A stretch of DNA of 9,137 bases, taken from assembly GCA_910578965.1 (NCBI GenBank), contig CAJTSP010000106.1, positions 1 through 9,137 on the forward strand. Reading direction: 5' to 3'. This document shows, piece after piece, positions 1 through 5,458 of this stretch. The translations under genes were made by a program, and so were the position numbers. This stretch comes from an uncultured Oscillospiraceae bacterium. Lineage in GTDB: Bacteria > Bacillota > Clostridia > Oscillospirales > Ruminococcaceae. Every line of letters starts with the position of its first letter. Position 1 is the first letter of the stretch. The notes under the pieces were generated by a model. That model had not been told where the DNA came from, searched no databases, and saw only the letters and a list, made by a program, of their open reading frames with translations.

Positions 1-280
1 GGGCGGGGTCGGTTCCGTGGGCAAGGCCGGCGCGGTAAAGCGCCTCAAAGCCCGGCTCGCTGCCGCCGCCCGCCCAAAAGGGCGCAAGCCCCCAAAGCGG
101 CCGGGCAAAAGCCTCCATCCGGGCCGCCTCGTCCTCGTAATGGGCGCTGGTGGCGCCAATGGCAAGCTGCGCGCCGCCGGGGCTGTAAAAGGGTTTAAGC
201 GGCTGCAAAAGCCGCACAAGGCTTTTTTGCGCCGCCGCCTTTGTGGCAAAATCGGCCTCGGTATAACGATAATTTTCCAT
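1..280 (-). CDS. DUF2264 domain protein, N-terminal 93 residues (cut by window edge)
   Basis: This reading frame starts at ATG 280 and stays open to the left edge, so only the N-terminus is present. A GAGGTG ribosome binding site lies 8 bases upstream of the start. The visible protein begins MENYRYTEADF and contains FYSPGGAQLAIG (about residues 35-46), SAHYEDEAARMEAFARPLWG (about 48-67) and LAPFWAGGG. I recognise these as the opening signature of DUF2264, a family of bacterial proteins with no established activity that I recall being found beside polysaccharide-degradation genes. There is no signal peptide, so a cytoplasmic location is likely. It lies 42 bases after the GH88 gene on the same strand with no terminator between them, so the two are probably co-transcribed and act on the same imported oligosaccharide. 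That functional link is inference. Family assignment is fairly secure; catalytic role is unknown. Confidence 0.8.
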   Translation of the reverse strand, partial: MENYRYTEADFATKAAAQKSLVRLLQPLKPFYSPGGAQLAIGATSAHYEDEAARMEAFARPLWGLAPFWAGGGSEPGFEALYRAGLAHGTDPA

Positions 281-322
281 CCTTAAAACACCTCACGATA
301 AGGCGGCCGAACTGCCGCCAAA

Positions 323-1477
323 TTACCACCAGGGCTCCCAGTCGGTCAAAAAGCGGGTCAGCGCCTCCATATAATAGTAATCGCCAAAGCTGGTAAACTC
401 GTCCACCCCTTCGGGGGTGCAGGTGTTGTAGGGGCTTTTTTTGCTGTAGGTGCCGTGCAGCAAAAGCCCGGCCCCAGGCGCGGGGCGGGCGGGCTGGTAG
501 CCGCGGGCAAGGCTGCCCAAAATGCGGGCGGCCAGCTCCCGGCAGGGGGCGGCCTCTTCGGCCCTTAACAGCCGGGCGGCCTCCAAAAGCCCACAGGCCA
601 GCACCGCTGCGGCCGAGGAATCCCGCTCCTCGCCGGAATCCGGCCGGAAGATAAGGTCCCAGCAGGGTACTAAATCCTCCGGCAGGCGGGATACAAAAAA
701 GTCCCGCGCGCGCCAAAAGGCGGCCAGCGCCTCGGCGCTGCCGGTCTCCCGCCAGCTTAGGATGGCGCCGTACACCGCCCAGGCCTGGCCCCGGGCCCAG
801 AAGCTGTCGTCCCGGTAGCCCTGGCAGGTTTCGCCCCGCAGCGGCCGGCCGTCCGGCGACATAAAAAAGGTGTGCCAGGTCGAGCCGTCCGGCCGGTAGG
901 AGTAGGCAAGGCAGGTGGCGGTGTGCTTTTGGGCCAGCTCGGCAAAGCGGGGCTCGCCGGTCTGGCGGCCGGCCCAGTAGAGCAGGGGCAGGTTCATCAA
1001 ACAGTCGATGATAAAGCGCCGGTTGGCCCGCACCCCCATCCGGCCCCAGGCCTGGAAGTATTCCCCCTCGGGCACAAACCGGGTCAAAAGTTGCCGGGCC
1101 GCCAAAATCGCGGCCTGCCGCGCGGTCTCGCTGCCGGTGAGCTTAAAGGCCGAAACGCAGGCCGGGGTGTACAAAAAGCCCATGTCGTGGTGGGCGACCT
1201 TGCGCTTTGAGCGGATGCGGGCGGCAAAGCTGCCGGCAAGGGCAAGCCCGGCTTGCTTAAAAGCCTCCTCGCCGGTGTGCTGACAGGCCAGCCAGACCTC
1301 GCCCGGCCAGAAGCCGCAGGTCCACTGGTCGTTGGGGCAGGCGGGATACACCCCGTTTACGCTGGAATGGTTCTGGCAGCGGCGGGTGTAAAGGGGCAGG
1401 TTGAGCCGCACCTGCCGGATGCAGCGTTCAAGCGCAGCGGCGGCCTCGGCCCGGGTGATGGGCTGGGGGGCGGGCAT
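323..1477 (-). CDS. GH88 unsaturated glucuronyl hydrolase (UGL-like), cytoplasmic
   Basis: A 384-residue protein of normal GH88 length. The frame is open back to 1657, but ATG 1477 (MPAPQPITRAE) is preferred because AGGAAGG lies just upstream and the extra 60 residues look non-coding. GH88 enzymes hydrate and cleave the delta-4,5-unsaturated uronic acid at the non-reducing end of lyase-generated oligosaccharides. Family signatures are NDQWTCGFWPG (49-59), HHDMGFLY (96-103), IIDCLMNLPLLYWAG (156-170), GSTWHTFF (198-205), QGYRDDSFWARGQAW (219-233), RDSSAAAVLACGLLEAARLL (285-304) and GVDEFTSFGDYYYMEAL (357-373). D98 and D158 correspond to the two catalytic aspartates described for Bacillus UGL (D88, D149), and H202, Q219, R229 and W233 to other active-site residues. 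These motifs favour GH88 over the related GH105 rhamnogalacturonyl hydrolases. With no signal peptide it should act in the cytoplasm after import. It follows the permease genes by 142 bases. The natural substrate is inferred. Confidence 0.88.
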   Translation of the reverse strand: MPAPQPITRAEAAAALERCIRQVRLNLPLYTRRCQNHSSVNGVYPACPNDQWTCGFWPGEVWLACQHTGEEAFKQAGLALAGSFAARIRSKRKVAHHDMGFLYTPACVSAFKLTGSETARQAAILAARQLLTRFVPEGEYFQAWGRMGVRANRRFIIDCLMNLPLLYWAGRQTGEPRFAELAQKHTATCLAYSYRPDGSTWHTFFMSPDGRPLRGETCQGYRDDSFWARGQAWAVYGAILSWRETGSAEALAAFWRARDFFVSRLPEDLVPCWDLIFRPDSGEERDSSAAAVLACGLLEAARLLRAEEAAPCRELAARILGSLARGYQPARPAPGAGLLLHGTYSKKSPYNTCTPEGVDEFTSFGDYYYMEALTRFLTDWEPWW

Positions 1478-1515
1478 AAGCGATCCCTTCCTTCCTGTGA
1501 TGCAAAAGGGCCAGA

Positions 1516-1538
1516 GGGCGGGGACAGCGTCCCCGCCC
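1516..1538. other. GC-rich stem-loop between permease and GH88 genes
   Basis: A perfect 10-bp inverted repeat (GGGCGGGGAC at 1516-1525, GTCCCCGCCC at 1529-1538) with a 3-base AGC loop lies in the 142-base gap between the second permease and the GH88 gene. On the minus strand it is followed by only a short CCCTTTTGC stretch about 8 bases later, so it is a poor intrinsic terminator. It more likely stabilises the upstream transcript or partly attenuates transcription into the hydrolase genes. The rest of this gap shows no convincing promoter. Confidence 0.6.
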
Positions 1539-1619
1539 CCTGACAGTATAGAGGAGAGAAATCGAAAAAGCAATAAGGCCGGCCGCCGGGCGGGTAAAAC
1601 GCGCGGCAGCTTTTGAAAA

Positions 1620-2462
1620 TCAGCCCTTGATGCCGGTGGCCGCAACCCCCTGCACAAAGTATTTTTGCAAAGACAGGAAGATGATGAGTACCGGGATCAG
1701 CGCGATCACCGAGGCCGCCATGATCAGGCCGTACTCGGCCGAATACTGGCTGATAAACATGCGCAGGCCGATCTGGATGGTCTTGACCTCGTTTTTGGTG
1801 AGGTAGATCAGGGGGCCAAGGAAATCGTTCCAGGTGGAAACAAAGGTAAAGATGGTCAGGGTGGAGAGGGCCGGCTTTGAGAGCGGCAGCATCACCTTGA
1901 ACCAGATGCCGTATTCCGACAGGCCGTCGATCCGGGCCGCCTCGCACAGCTCGCTGGGCACCCCCTCGTAAAACTGCTTCATCAAAAAGACGCCAAAGGC
2001 GCTGAACGCCTGCAAACAGATGATGGCCAGATGGGTGTTGTTGAGGTTCCAGGCGCGCATCATCATAAACTGCGGTACCATGTAGGCCTGCCAGGGCACC
2101 GCGATGGTGGCGATGTAGCCCAAAAACAAAAGGTTTTTGCCCTTAAAGTTCATCTTGGCAAAGGCGTAGGCCGCAAAGCTGGAGGTAAATAGCTGCAAAA
2201 GGGTTACGATCACCGTGAGCTTGGCGCTGTTTTTGACAAAGGTCAAAAGGGGGATCTTGGTCCAGATGTCCACATAATTGCGCCAGCGCGGGTTTTCGGG
2301 AATCCACTGGATGGGGAAGGAGAAGACGTCCTTGTTCATCTTGAGCGAGGCCGAGAGCATCCAGATAAAGGGGATGAGCATCAGCGCGGTGATGAGGATC
2401 AAGATCGCGTAGATCAGCGCCTTGGAGATGGCGCTGTTGCGTTTTTGGGAGCTTTGTTTCAT
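1620..2462 (-). CDS. Carbohydrate ABC transporter permease, CUT1 (MalG/YesQ type)
   Basis: Inner-membrane subunit of a sugar importer, 280 residues, normal for the MalG/UgpE/YesQ type. ATG 2462 is chosen over the longer open frame because AAGGGGGG lies just upstream, only 13 bases separate it from the stop of the preceding permease, and the upstream extension overlaps that gene in another frame. A first membrane segment spans about residues 14-36, followed by the usual short loop with a NPRWRNYVDIW motif. The cytoplasmic EAA loop that docks the ATPase is at 173-197 (EAARIDGLSEYGIWFKVMLP with KP following). The C-terminus FVQGVAATGIKG is typical of this permease subclass, which ends QG...GAVKG. 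It forms a heterodimer with the permease encoded just upstream. No ATP-binding subunit is encoded in the window. Confidence 0.93.
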   Translation of the reverse strand: MKQSSQKRNSAISKALIYAILILITALMLIPFIWMLSASLKMNKDVFSFPIQWIPENPRWRNYVDIWTKIPLLTFVKNSAKLTVIVTLLQLFTSSFAAYAFAKMNFKGKNLLFLGYIATIAVPWQAYMVPQFMMMRAWNLNNTHLAIICLQAFSAFGVFLMKQFYEGVPSELCEAARIDGLSEYGIWFKVMLPLSKPALSTLTIFTFVSTWNDFLGPLIYLTKNEVKTIQIGLRMFISQYSAEYGLIMAASVIALIPVLIIFLSLQKYFVQGVAATGIKG

Positions 2463-2475
2463 CTGTGATCCCCCC

Positions 2476-3402
2476 TTAATCGTTGTTGGACGAGCCGCGG
2501 AACTGCACCAGCGTGATGACAAGCACCATCGCAAACAGGACCATGGCCACCGCGCTGGCATACCCGTACTTGGGCGTGTTGACAAACGCAATGTTGTAGA
2601 TGTCGTATACAAGGGTGATGGTGGCGTCGCCCGGGCCGCCCTGGGTGATCATGTACATCTGGTCGTACACCTTGAAGGAGGCGATGGTCAGGGTGATGGT
2701 CACAAAGAAGGTGGTGGGCCGCAGTTGCGGCAGGGTCACATGCCAGAAGATATGCCACTTGTTGGCCCCGTCCAGCCGGGCGGCCTCCTCCAGCGAGGGG
2801 TTGGTGCCCTGCAGGCCGGCCAGATAGATCACCATGTAGTAGCCCATGTTTTTCCAAACGCTGAACAGGATGACCGTGATCATCGCAGTCTCCTTGCCGG
2901 CGGCCCAGCGGGGCAGGCTTTCCTCGGCCACGCCCAGCGCCGACAGCAGCATGTTTACCGGGCCCATGCTGGGGCTGAAGATCATGTTCCACACCGCGGC
3001 CACCGCCACCAGCGAGGCCACATACGGGAAGAAGGAGACGGTGCGGAAGAAATTGCGCAGCCGCACGTCCTGGTTGAGCAGCATGGCGAGGCCCAGGCTG
3101 CACACTAAGGTAAGCGGCACGGTGCCCACGCAGTAGATCAGGGTATTCCAGAAGGCGGTTTTGAAGGTGCGGTCGCTGAACAGATCGATAAAGTTTTGCA
3201 GGCCGATAAACTCCACCGCGTGCACCCCGTCCCAGTTGCAGAGGGAGAGCCCCACGGCAAACACCATGGGCACCAGGGTAAACACGCAAAAGCCGATAAA
3301 GTTGGGCGCGATAAAGGAGTAGGCGGTCAGGTCGTTGCGCACCGACCGGCCCAGCCCGCCCTTTTTAGGCTTGGGGGAGCTTGTTGCAGAGGCAGCAGGC
3401 AT
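2476..3402 (-). CDS. Carbohydrate ABC transporter permease, CUT1 (MalF/UgpA/YesP type)
   Basis: A 308-residue inner-membrane permease. ATG 3402 is preferred to the upstream in-frame start at 3480 because AAAGGAG sits 7-8 bases ahead and the intervening residues look non-coding. After a short basic cytoplasmic tail, about six membrane segments follow: roughly 29-51 (YSFIAPNFIGFCVFTLVP, a typical MalF-type opening), 88-108, 121-141, 172-196, 230-252 and 282-300. The EAA docking loop lies at 205-229 (EEAARLDGANKWHIFWHVTL followed by PQLRP), and QGGPGDAT at 254-261 is the conserved MalF-type motif. It pairs with the permease 13 bases downstream. An intrinsic terminator separates it from the binding-protein gene upstream, so its expression depends on read-through or on a weak local promoter. 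Family assignment is certain; the transported sugar is not encoded in visible motifs. Confidence 0.94.
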   Translation of the reverse strand: MPAASATSSPKPKKGGLGRSVRNDLTAYSFIAPNFIGFCVFTLVPMVFAVGLSLCNWDGVHAVEFIGLQNFIDLFSDRTFKTAFWNTLIYCVGTVPLTLVCSLGLAMLLNQDVRLRNFFRTVSFFPYVASLVAVAAVWNMIFSPSMGPVNMLLSALGVAEESLPRWAAGKETAMITVILFSVWKNMGYYMVIYLAGLQGTNPSLEEAARLDGANKWHIFWHVTLPQLRPTTFFVTITLTIASFKVYDQMYMITQGGPGDATITLVYDIYNIAFVNTPKYGYASAVAMVLFAMVLVITLVQFRGSSNND

Positions 3403-3497
3403 ACGATTTCTCCTTTCCGTAAAAAGGTTCCGGCCAAAAGGCCCTGGATGCCGCGGGGGGCCATGGGCGGCGGGGCGCAAAATAAAGGCCGGCGCTT

Positions 3498-3562
3498 AGC
3501 GGCGGTTAGATAAGAAAACAAAAAATCCGAACAAAATTCGATCCGCCGATAGAACCGCCGCT
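3498..3562. repeat. Long-range inverted repeat flanking an AT-rich island
   Basis: Perfect 10-bp arms, AGCGGCGGTT at 3498-3507 and AACCGCCGCT at 3553-3562, enclose 45 bases that are clearly AT-rich against the GC-rich surroundings. The enclosed stretch holds a smaller imperfect dyad (CGAA-CAAAA-TTCG at 3528-3540) and the candidate promoter described separately. It lies between the terminator after the binding-protein gene and the start of the first permease gene. It could be an RNA hairpin in the read-through transcript or an operator; no protein family can be named for it. Confidence 0.6.
3507..3534 (-). promoter_or_regulatory. Weak candidate promoter for the permease genes
   Basis: On the minus strand TTGTTC (3529-3534) and TATCTA (3507-3512) are separated by 16 bases in an AT-rich stretch downstream of a strong terminator and about 100 bases ahead of the first permease. 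Both hexamers match the housekeeping consensus at only about three of six positions. The case rests mainly on location, because the downstream genes need either a promoter here or terminator read-through. Confidence 0.22.
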
Positions 3563-3577
3563 TTTGCCAAAAGCCGG

Positions 3578-3611
3578 AAAAAAACGGGGGCGGGCAGGCA
3601 GCCCGCCCCCG
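3578..3611 (-). terminator. Strong intrinsic terminator after the solute-binding protein gene
   Basis: An 11-bp perfect GC stem (CGGGGGCGGGC at 3585-3595, GCCCGCCCCCG at 3601-3611) with a 5-base loop is followed on the minus strand by seven consecutive T residues (complement of the A-run at 3578-3584). It begins 28 bases after the binding-protein stop codon and has every hallmark of a rho-independent terminator. Because the permeases lie downstream on the same strand, it probably lets the binding protein be made in excess over the membrane subunits, as is common for sugar importers. Confidence 0.88.
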
Positions 3612-3638
3612 TGTGGGTGTGTGCGGTTTGGCTGGGGG

Positions 3639-4976
3639 TTATTTGCCCAGGATGGCCCCAACCTGTTCGTTCATGTTGGCAATGCCCTCGTCAACGGTCT
3701 CGGCGCCGGTCATAATGGCGTCGTGCTCGGTGTTCAGCACCGTCTCGATCTCGCTGGCCTTGTCGGTCAGGGGCATCTCAAGGTAGATGGCGGCGGTGGT
3801 CAGCGCCTCCTTGGAGGCCTCGTCGGTCGGGAAGCCCTCGGTGGCGGCGATGGTGGCCACCGTGTCGGCGGTGCTCACGGCCGGGAAGCTGCCGGTGGAG
3901 GCCATGATAGCGGCGCCCTCGGGGCCGGCGCACCAGTTGCAGAAGTCGATGGCGGCTTCCTTGTTGGCGGAGTTCACATTCACGCCCAGGCTGGTCACGG
4001 TGCCCAGGGTGGAACCGGCGGGCGCGCCGGCCGGGTGCGGGTACTTGACCATGCCAAAGTCTACCGGCTCATAGCCGTCCTTGGCGGCGTTGGCGTTGTA
4101 CTGCTGCATGGTAGCCAGGAACCAACTGCCCATGTTCACCATGGCGGCGCTGCCGTTCTGGAAGGCGGCCGAGTAGTGCAGATTGGCGGTCTTGAGCTCG
4201 CCGTAATCCGGTACAATGCCGTCCTCCTGCTGCTTGAGCACCATCTCATAAACGGGCTTGAGGAAATCGTAGGTGCCGTCGATGATGGTGTTCTTGCCGT
4301 CCAGGATGCCAAACAGCGAGACGGCCGAGCGCCAGGTGTGGTAGTGGTTGCCGTAGACCTTCTCGGCGCCCGAGCCGCTGGTCATCTGGCGGGCCAGGGC
4401 GTCAAACTGCTCCAGGGTCATGTCGTTGGTGGGGTAGTCCACCTTGGCGGCGTCAAACAGGGCCTTGTTGTAGAAGACAACCCAGAAGTCCGCCCGGAAG
4501 GGGATGGCGTAGAAGTTGCCGTTGGCGTCGGTTAGCTGCTCCAGCACGCCGCCAAAATCGGCCGCCGGGGTGGTGAGCACGTTGTTCATCGGCTCAAGCA
4601 TCTCAAGGTTGATCAGGTTGGCGTAGCCGGGGATGTCCTTGATGGACAGCACGTCCAGCTCGCCGTTGCCGCCGGACAACTGGGTGGCCAGTTGGGTCAT
4701 GTAATCGTTGGAGCCCAGGTCCACCATCTCGATGGTCACATTGTCGTGGGTGGCCATGTAGCCCTCGGCCAGCGCGTTCCAGTAGGCGGTGGAATCCTTA
4801 TCCCACAGCGCCCAGGTCAGGGTCACGGCGGCGTCGCCGCCCTCGGCGGGGGCACTGCCGCCCTCGGCCGGGGTGCTGGCAGCCGGTGCGCTGGAAGCGC
4901 CGCCGCCGCACCCGGCAAGGCTCAGCGCCATTGCCAGCGCCAGGGACAGTGCAAGCATCTTGCAAAGCTTTTTCAT
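3639..4976 (-). CDS. Extracellular sugar-binding lipoprotein of ABC importer (SBP family 1)
   Basis: A 445-residue secreted lipoprotein that captures oligosaccharide outside the cell and delivers it to the two permeases downstream. The N-terminus MKKLCKML plus a hydrophobic stretch ends in the lipobox LAGC, with C23 as the lipid-anchored cysteine. A low-complexity Gly/Ala/Ser/Pro linker follows (24-50), then the mature domain from VTLTWALWD (51-59). Family features include NDYMTQLATQLSGG (90-103), LDVLSI (108-113), YAIPFRADFWVVFYNK (156-171), LTWAL-type beta strands, NGSAAMVNMGSW (274-285) and GVNVNSANKEAAIDFCNW (331-348). Length suits the YesO/LplA-like binding proteins. An in-frame ATG at 4985 also exists, but it directly abuts the ribosome binding site; ATG 4976, nine bases from AAGGAGG, is the better start. 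The ligand is inferred from the hydrolase gene downstream, not from this sequence. Confidence 0.93.
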   Translation of the reverse strand: MKKLCKMLALSLALAMALSLAGCGGGASSAPAASTPAEGGSAPAEGGDAAVTLTWALWDKDSTAYWNALAEGYMATHDNVTIEMVDLGSNDYMTQLATQLSGGNGELDVLSIKDIPGYANLINLEMLEPMNNVLTTPAADFGGVLEQLTDANGNFYAIPFRADFWVVFYNKALFDAAKVDYPTNDMTLEQFDALARQMTSGSGAEKVYGNHYHTWRSAVSLFGILDGKNTIIDGTYDFLKPVYEMVLKQQEDGIVPDYGELKTANLHYSAAFQNGSAAMVNMGSWFLATMQQYNANAAKDGYEPVDFGMVKYPHPAGAPAGSTLGTVTSLGVNVNSANKEAAIDFCNWCAGPEGAAIMASTGSFPAVSTADTVATIAATEGFPTDEASKEALTTAAIYLEMPLTDKASEIETVLNTEHDAIMTGAETVDEGIANMNEQVGAILGK

Positions 4977-4985
4977 GGTATGCAT

Positions 4986-4992
4986 CCTCCTT
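4986..4992 (-). promoter_or_regulatory. Ribosome binding site that decides the binding-protein start
   Basis: AAGGAGG on the minus strand is followed immediately, without any gap, by an in-frame ATG (4983-4985) and then nine bases later by ATG 4974-4976. The first ATG has no spacing and is unlikely to be used. The second has ideal spacing and opens a canonical signal peptide with two lysines. Confidence 0.85.
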
Positions 4993-5091
4993 AAAATGTT
5001 CGGCGCGCCCGCCTTTTATATAAAGTGAGGCCGCGTCCTGGGCCGCCCGCGCACCGCAGGGTTTTGTGCGGGTTGCCTATTTGTTGTTTTC

Positions 5092-5120
5092 ATTTTACCA
5101 ATTCTTTTGGGCTCTTTACA
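5092..5120 (-). promoter_or_regulatory. Candidate extended -10 promoter for the binding-protein operon (alternative)
   Basis: On the minus strand TAAAAT (5092-5097) is preceded by TGG, giving an extended -10 motif of TGN form, with a weak TGTAAA (5115-5120) 17 bases further upstream. It would place the transcript start near 5085 and leave a leader of about 110 bases before the binding protein. It competes with the promoter proposed at 5148-5177; both may be used. Confidence 0.35.
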
Positions 5121-5147
5121 TGGAAAAAATCAAGCCGCATTCTGCAA

Positions 5148-5177
5148 ATTTTCCTTTGGGGCAAAACGGGGAGTCAA
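5148..5177 (-). promoter_or_regulatory. Candidate regulated promoter for the binding-protein operon
   Basis: On the minus strand TTGACT (5172-5177), five of six matches to consensus, is followed after 18 bases by GAAAAT (5148-5153), a poor -10. A good -35, weak -10 and long spacer suit a promoter that needs an activator. The -35 begins eight bases after the start of the inner copy of a 20-bp-phased direct repeat (5177-5205), an arrangement similar to that of the kinase promoter on the other strand. Confidence 0.4.
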
Positions 5178-5205
5178 AAACCTGCACTCTTTTAAGAAAA
5201 CCTGC
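5177..5205 (-). repeat. Paired direct repeats upstream of the binding-protein promoter
   Basis: The 9-mer GCAGGTTTT on the minus strand occurs at 5197-5205 and again at 5177-5185, exactly 20 bases apart, about two helical turns. The inner copy overlaps the TTGACT -35 element at its last base. Spacing of this kind is typical of tandem AraC-family binding sites, and the window encodes one AraC-type regulator. The repeat is directly visible; its role as operator is inference. Confidence 0.55.
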
Positions 5206-5232
5206 GATTTTTTTCGTTTGCGCGGCAAGGAT

Positions 5233-5263
5233 TTGTACATTTTGGCCCATTTGGCCCGTACAA
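5233..5263. repeat. Inverted repeat enclosing a tandem 9-mer in the divergent spacer
   Basis: TTGTAC (5233-5238) and GTACAA (5258-5263) form perfect 6-bp arms, extendable to 8 bp with one mismatch. Between them the 9-base unit TTTTGGCCC is repeated as ATTTGGCCC (5240-5248, 5249-5257). The element lies between the two candidate operator pairs, outside both predicted transcripts, so a DNA-level role such as a protein site is more likely than an RNA structure. No known binding protein is recognised. Confidence 0.5.
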
Positions 5264-5285
5264 CTTTGTGACCTTTTTTGCCCCG

Positions 5286-5318
5286 AGGGGCGGCTGTTCC
5301 GGGCGCGCAGCCGCCCCT
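5286..5318. repeat. Large GC-rich palindrome between the divergent promoters
   Basis: An 11-bp perfect inverted repeat, AGGGGCGGCTG at 5286-5296 and CAGCCGCCCCT at 5308-5318, has an 11-base loop. No T-run follows the stem on either strand: the T-run at about 5274-5279 lies on the wrong side for a plus-strand terminator and reads as A on the minus strand. It is therefore not an intrinsic terminator. It sits upstream of the predicted start sites of both divergent transcripts. Confidence 0.6.
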
Positions 5319-5333
5319 GAGGCTGTAAATTTG

Positions 5334-5379
5334 TGCATGGAACGCAAGATTTTGCATTTTGCCGCTGAAGGCTGCATTT
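5334..5379 (+). repeat. 20-bp-phased TGCAT repeats overlapping the kinase -35 box
   Basis: TGCATTT occurs at 5353-5359 and 5373-5379, exactly 20 bases apart, and a shorter TGCAT lies at 5334-5338, 19 bases further upstream. The innermost copy overlaps the first two bases of the TTGACA -35 hexamer. The repeats share a GCA core and a following T-run with the GCAGGTTTT pair on the other side of the spacer, and point towards their own gene in the same way. They are candidate sites for the AraC-type response regulator. Confidence 0.5.
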
Positions 5380-5407
5380 GACACCGCTTTTACGGCGATG
5401 GTATCAT
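5378..5407 (+). promoter_or_regulatory. Sigma-A promoter of the kinase/regulator operon
   Basis: A perfect TTGACA (5378-5383) and TATCAT (5402-5407, five of six to consensus) are separated by 18 bases. The predicted transcript starts near 5414, giving a leader of about 45 bases before the kinase ATG at 5459. This also rules out the longer open frame beginning at the TTG inside the -35 box. The spacer is one base longer than optimal, compatible with activation from the overlapping repeats. Confidence 0.75.
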
Positions 5408-5458
5408 GGGCAAAAGGGGCCGGCCCCGGCCCGCATCCCCATAAAGGAGGCTCCGCAG

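Noticed and set aside
195..716. 173-codon minus-strand frame across the DUF2264/GH88 junction
   Set aside because: It overlaps both real genes in another frame, and its composition is low complexity with no family signature.
2459..3289. 276-codon minus-strand frame overlapping the first permease
   Set aside because: A frame-shifted shadow of the permease gene; low-complexity Gly/Arg/His content and no membrane segments.
3564..4535. Long plus-strand open frame (323 codons) antisense to the binding-protein gene
   Set aside because: It is exactly opposite a clear lipoprotein gene, is Gly/Val/His-rich without recognisable motifs, and is expected as a shadow in GC-rich sequence.
5286..5318. Palindrome considered as an intrinsic terminator
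   Set aside because: No T-run follows the stem on either strand, and no gene ends nearby.
5066..5384. Small open frames on both strands in the divergent spacer (84, 84 and 61 codons)
   Set aside because: They lack good ribosome binding sites, overlap one another and the promoter and repeat elements, and show no recognisable domains.
5378..5458. N-terminal extension of the histidine kinase from a TTG start
   Set aside because: The TTG belongs to a perfect -35 box and the stretch contains the -10; ATG 5459 has an ideal ribosome binding site.
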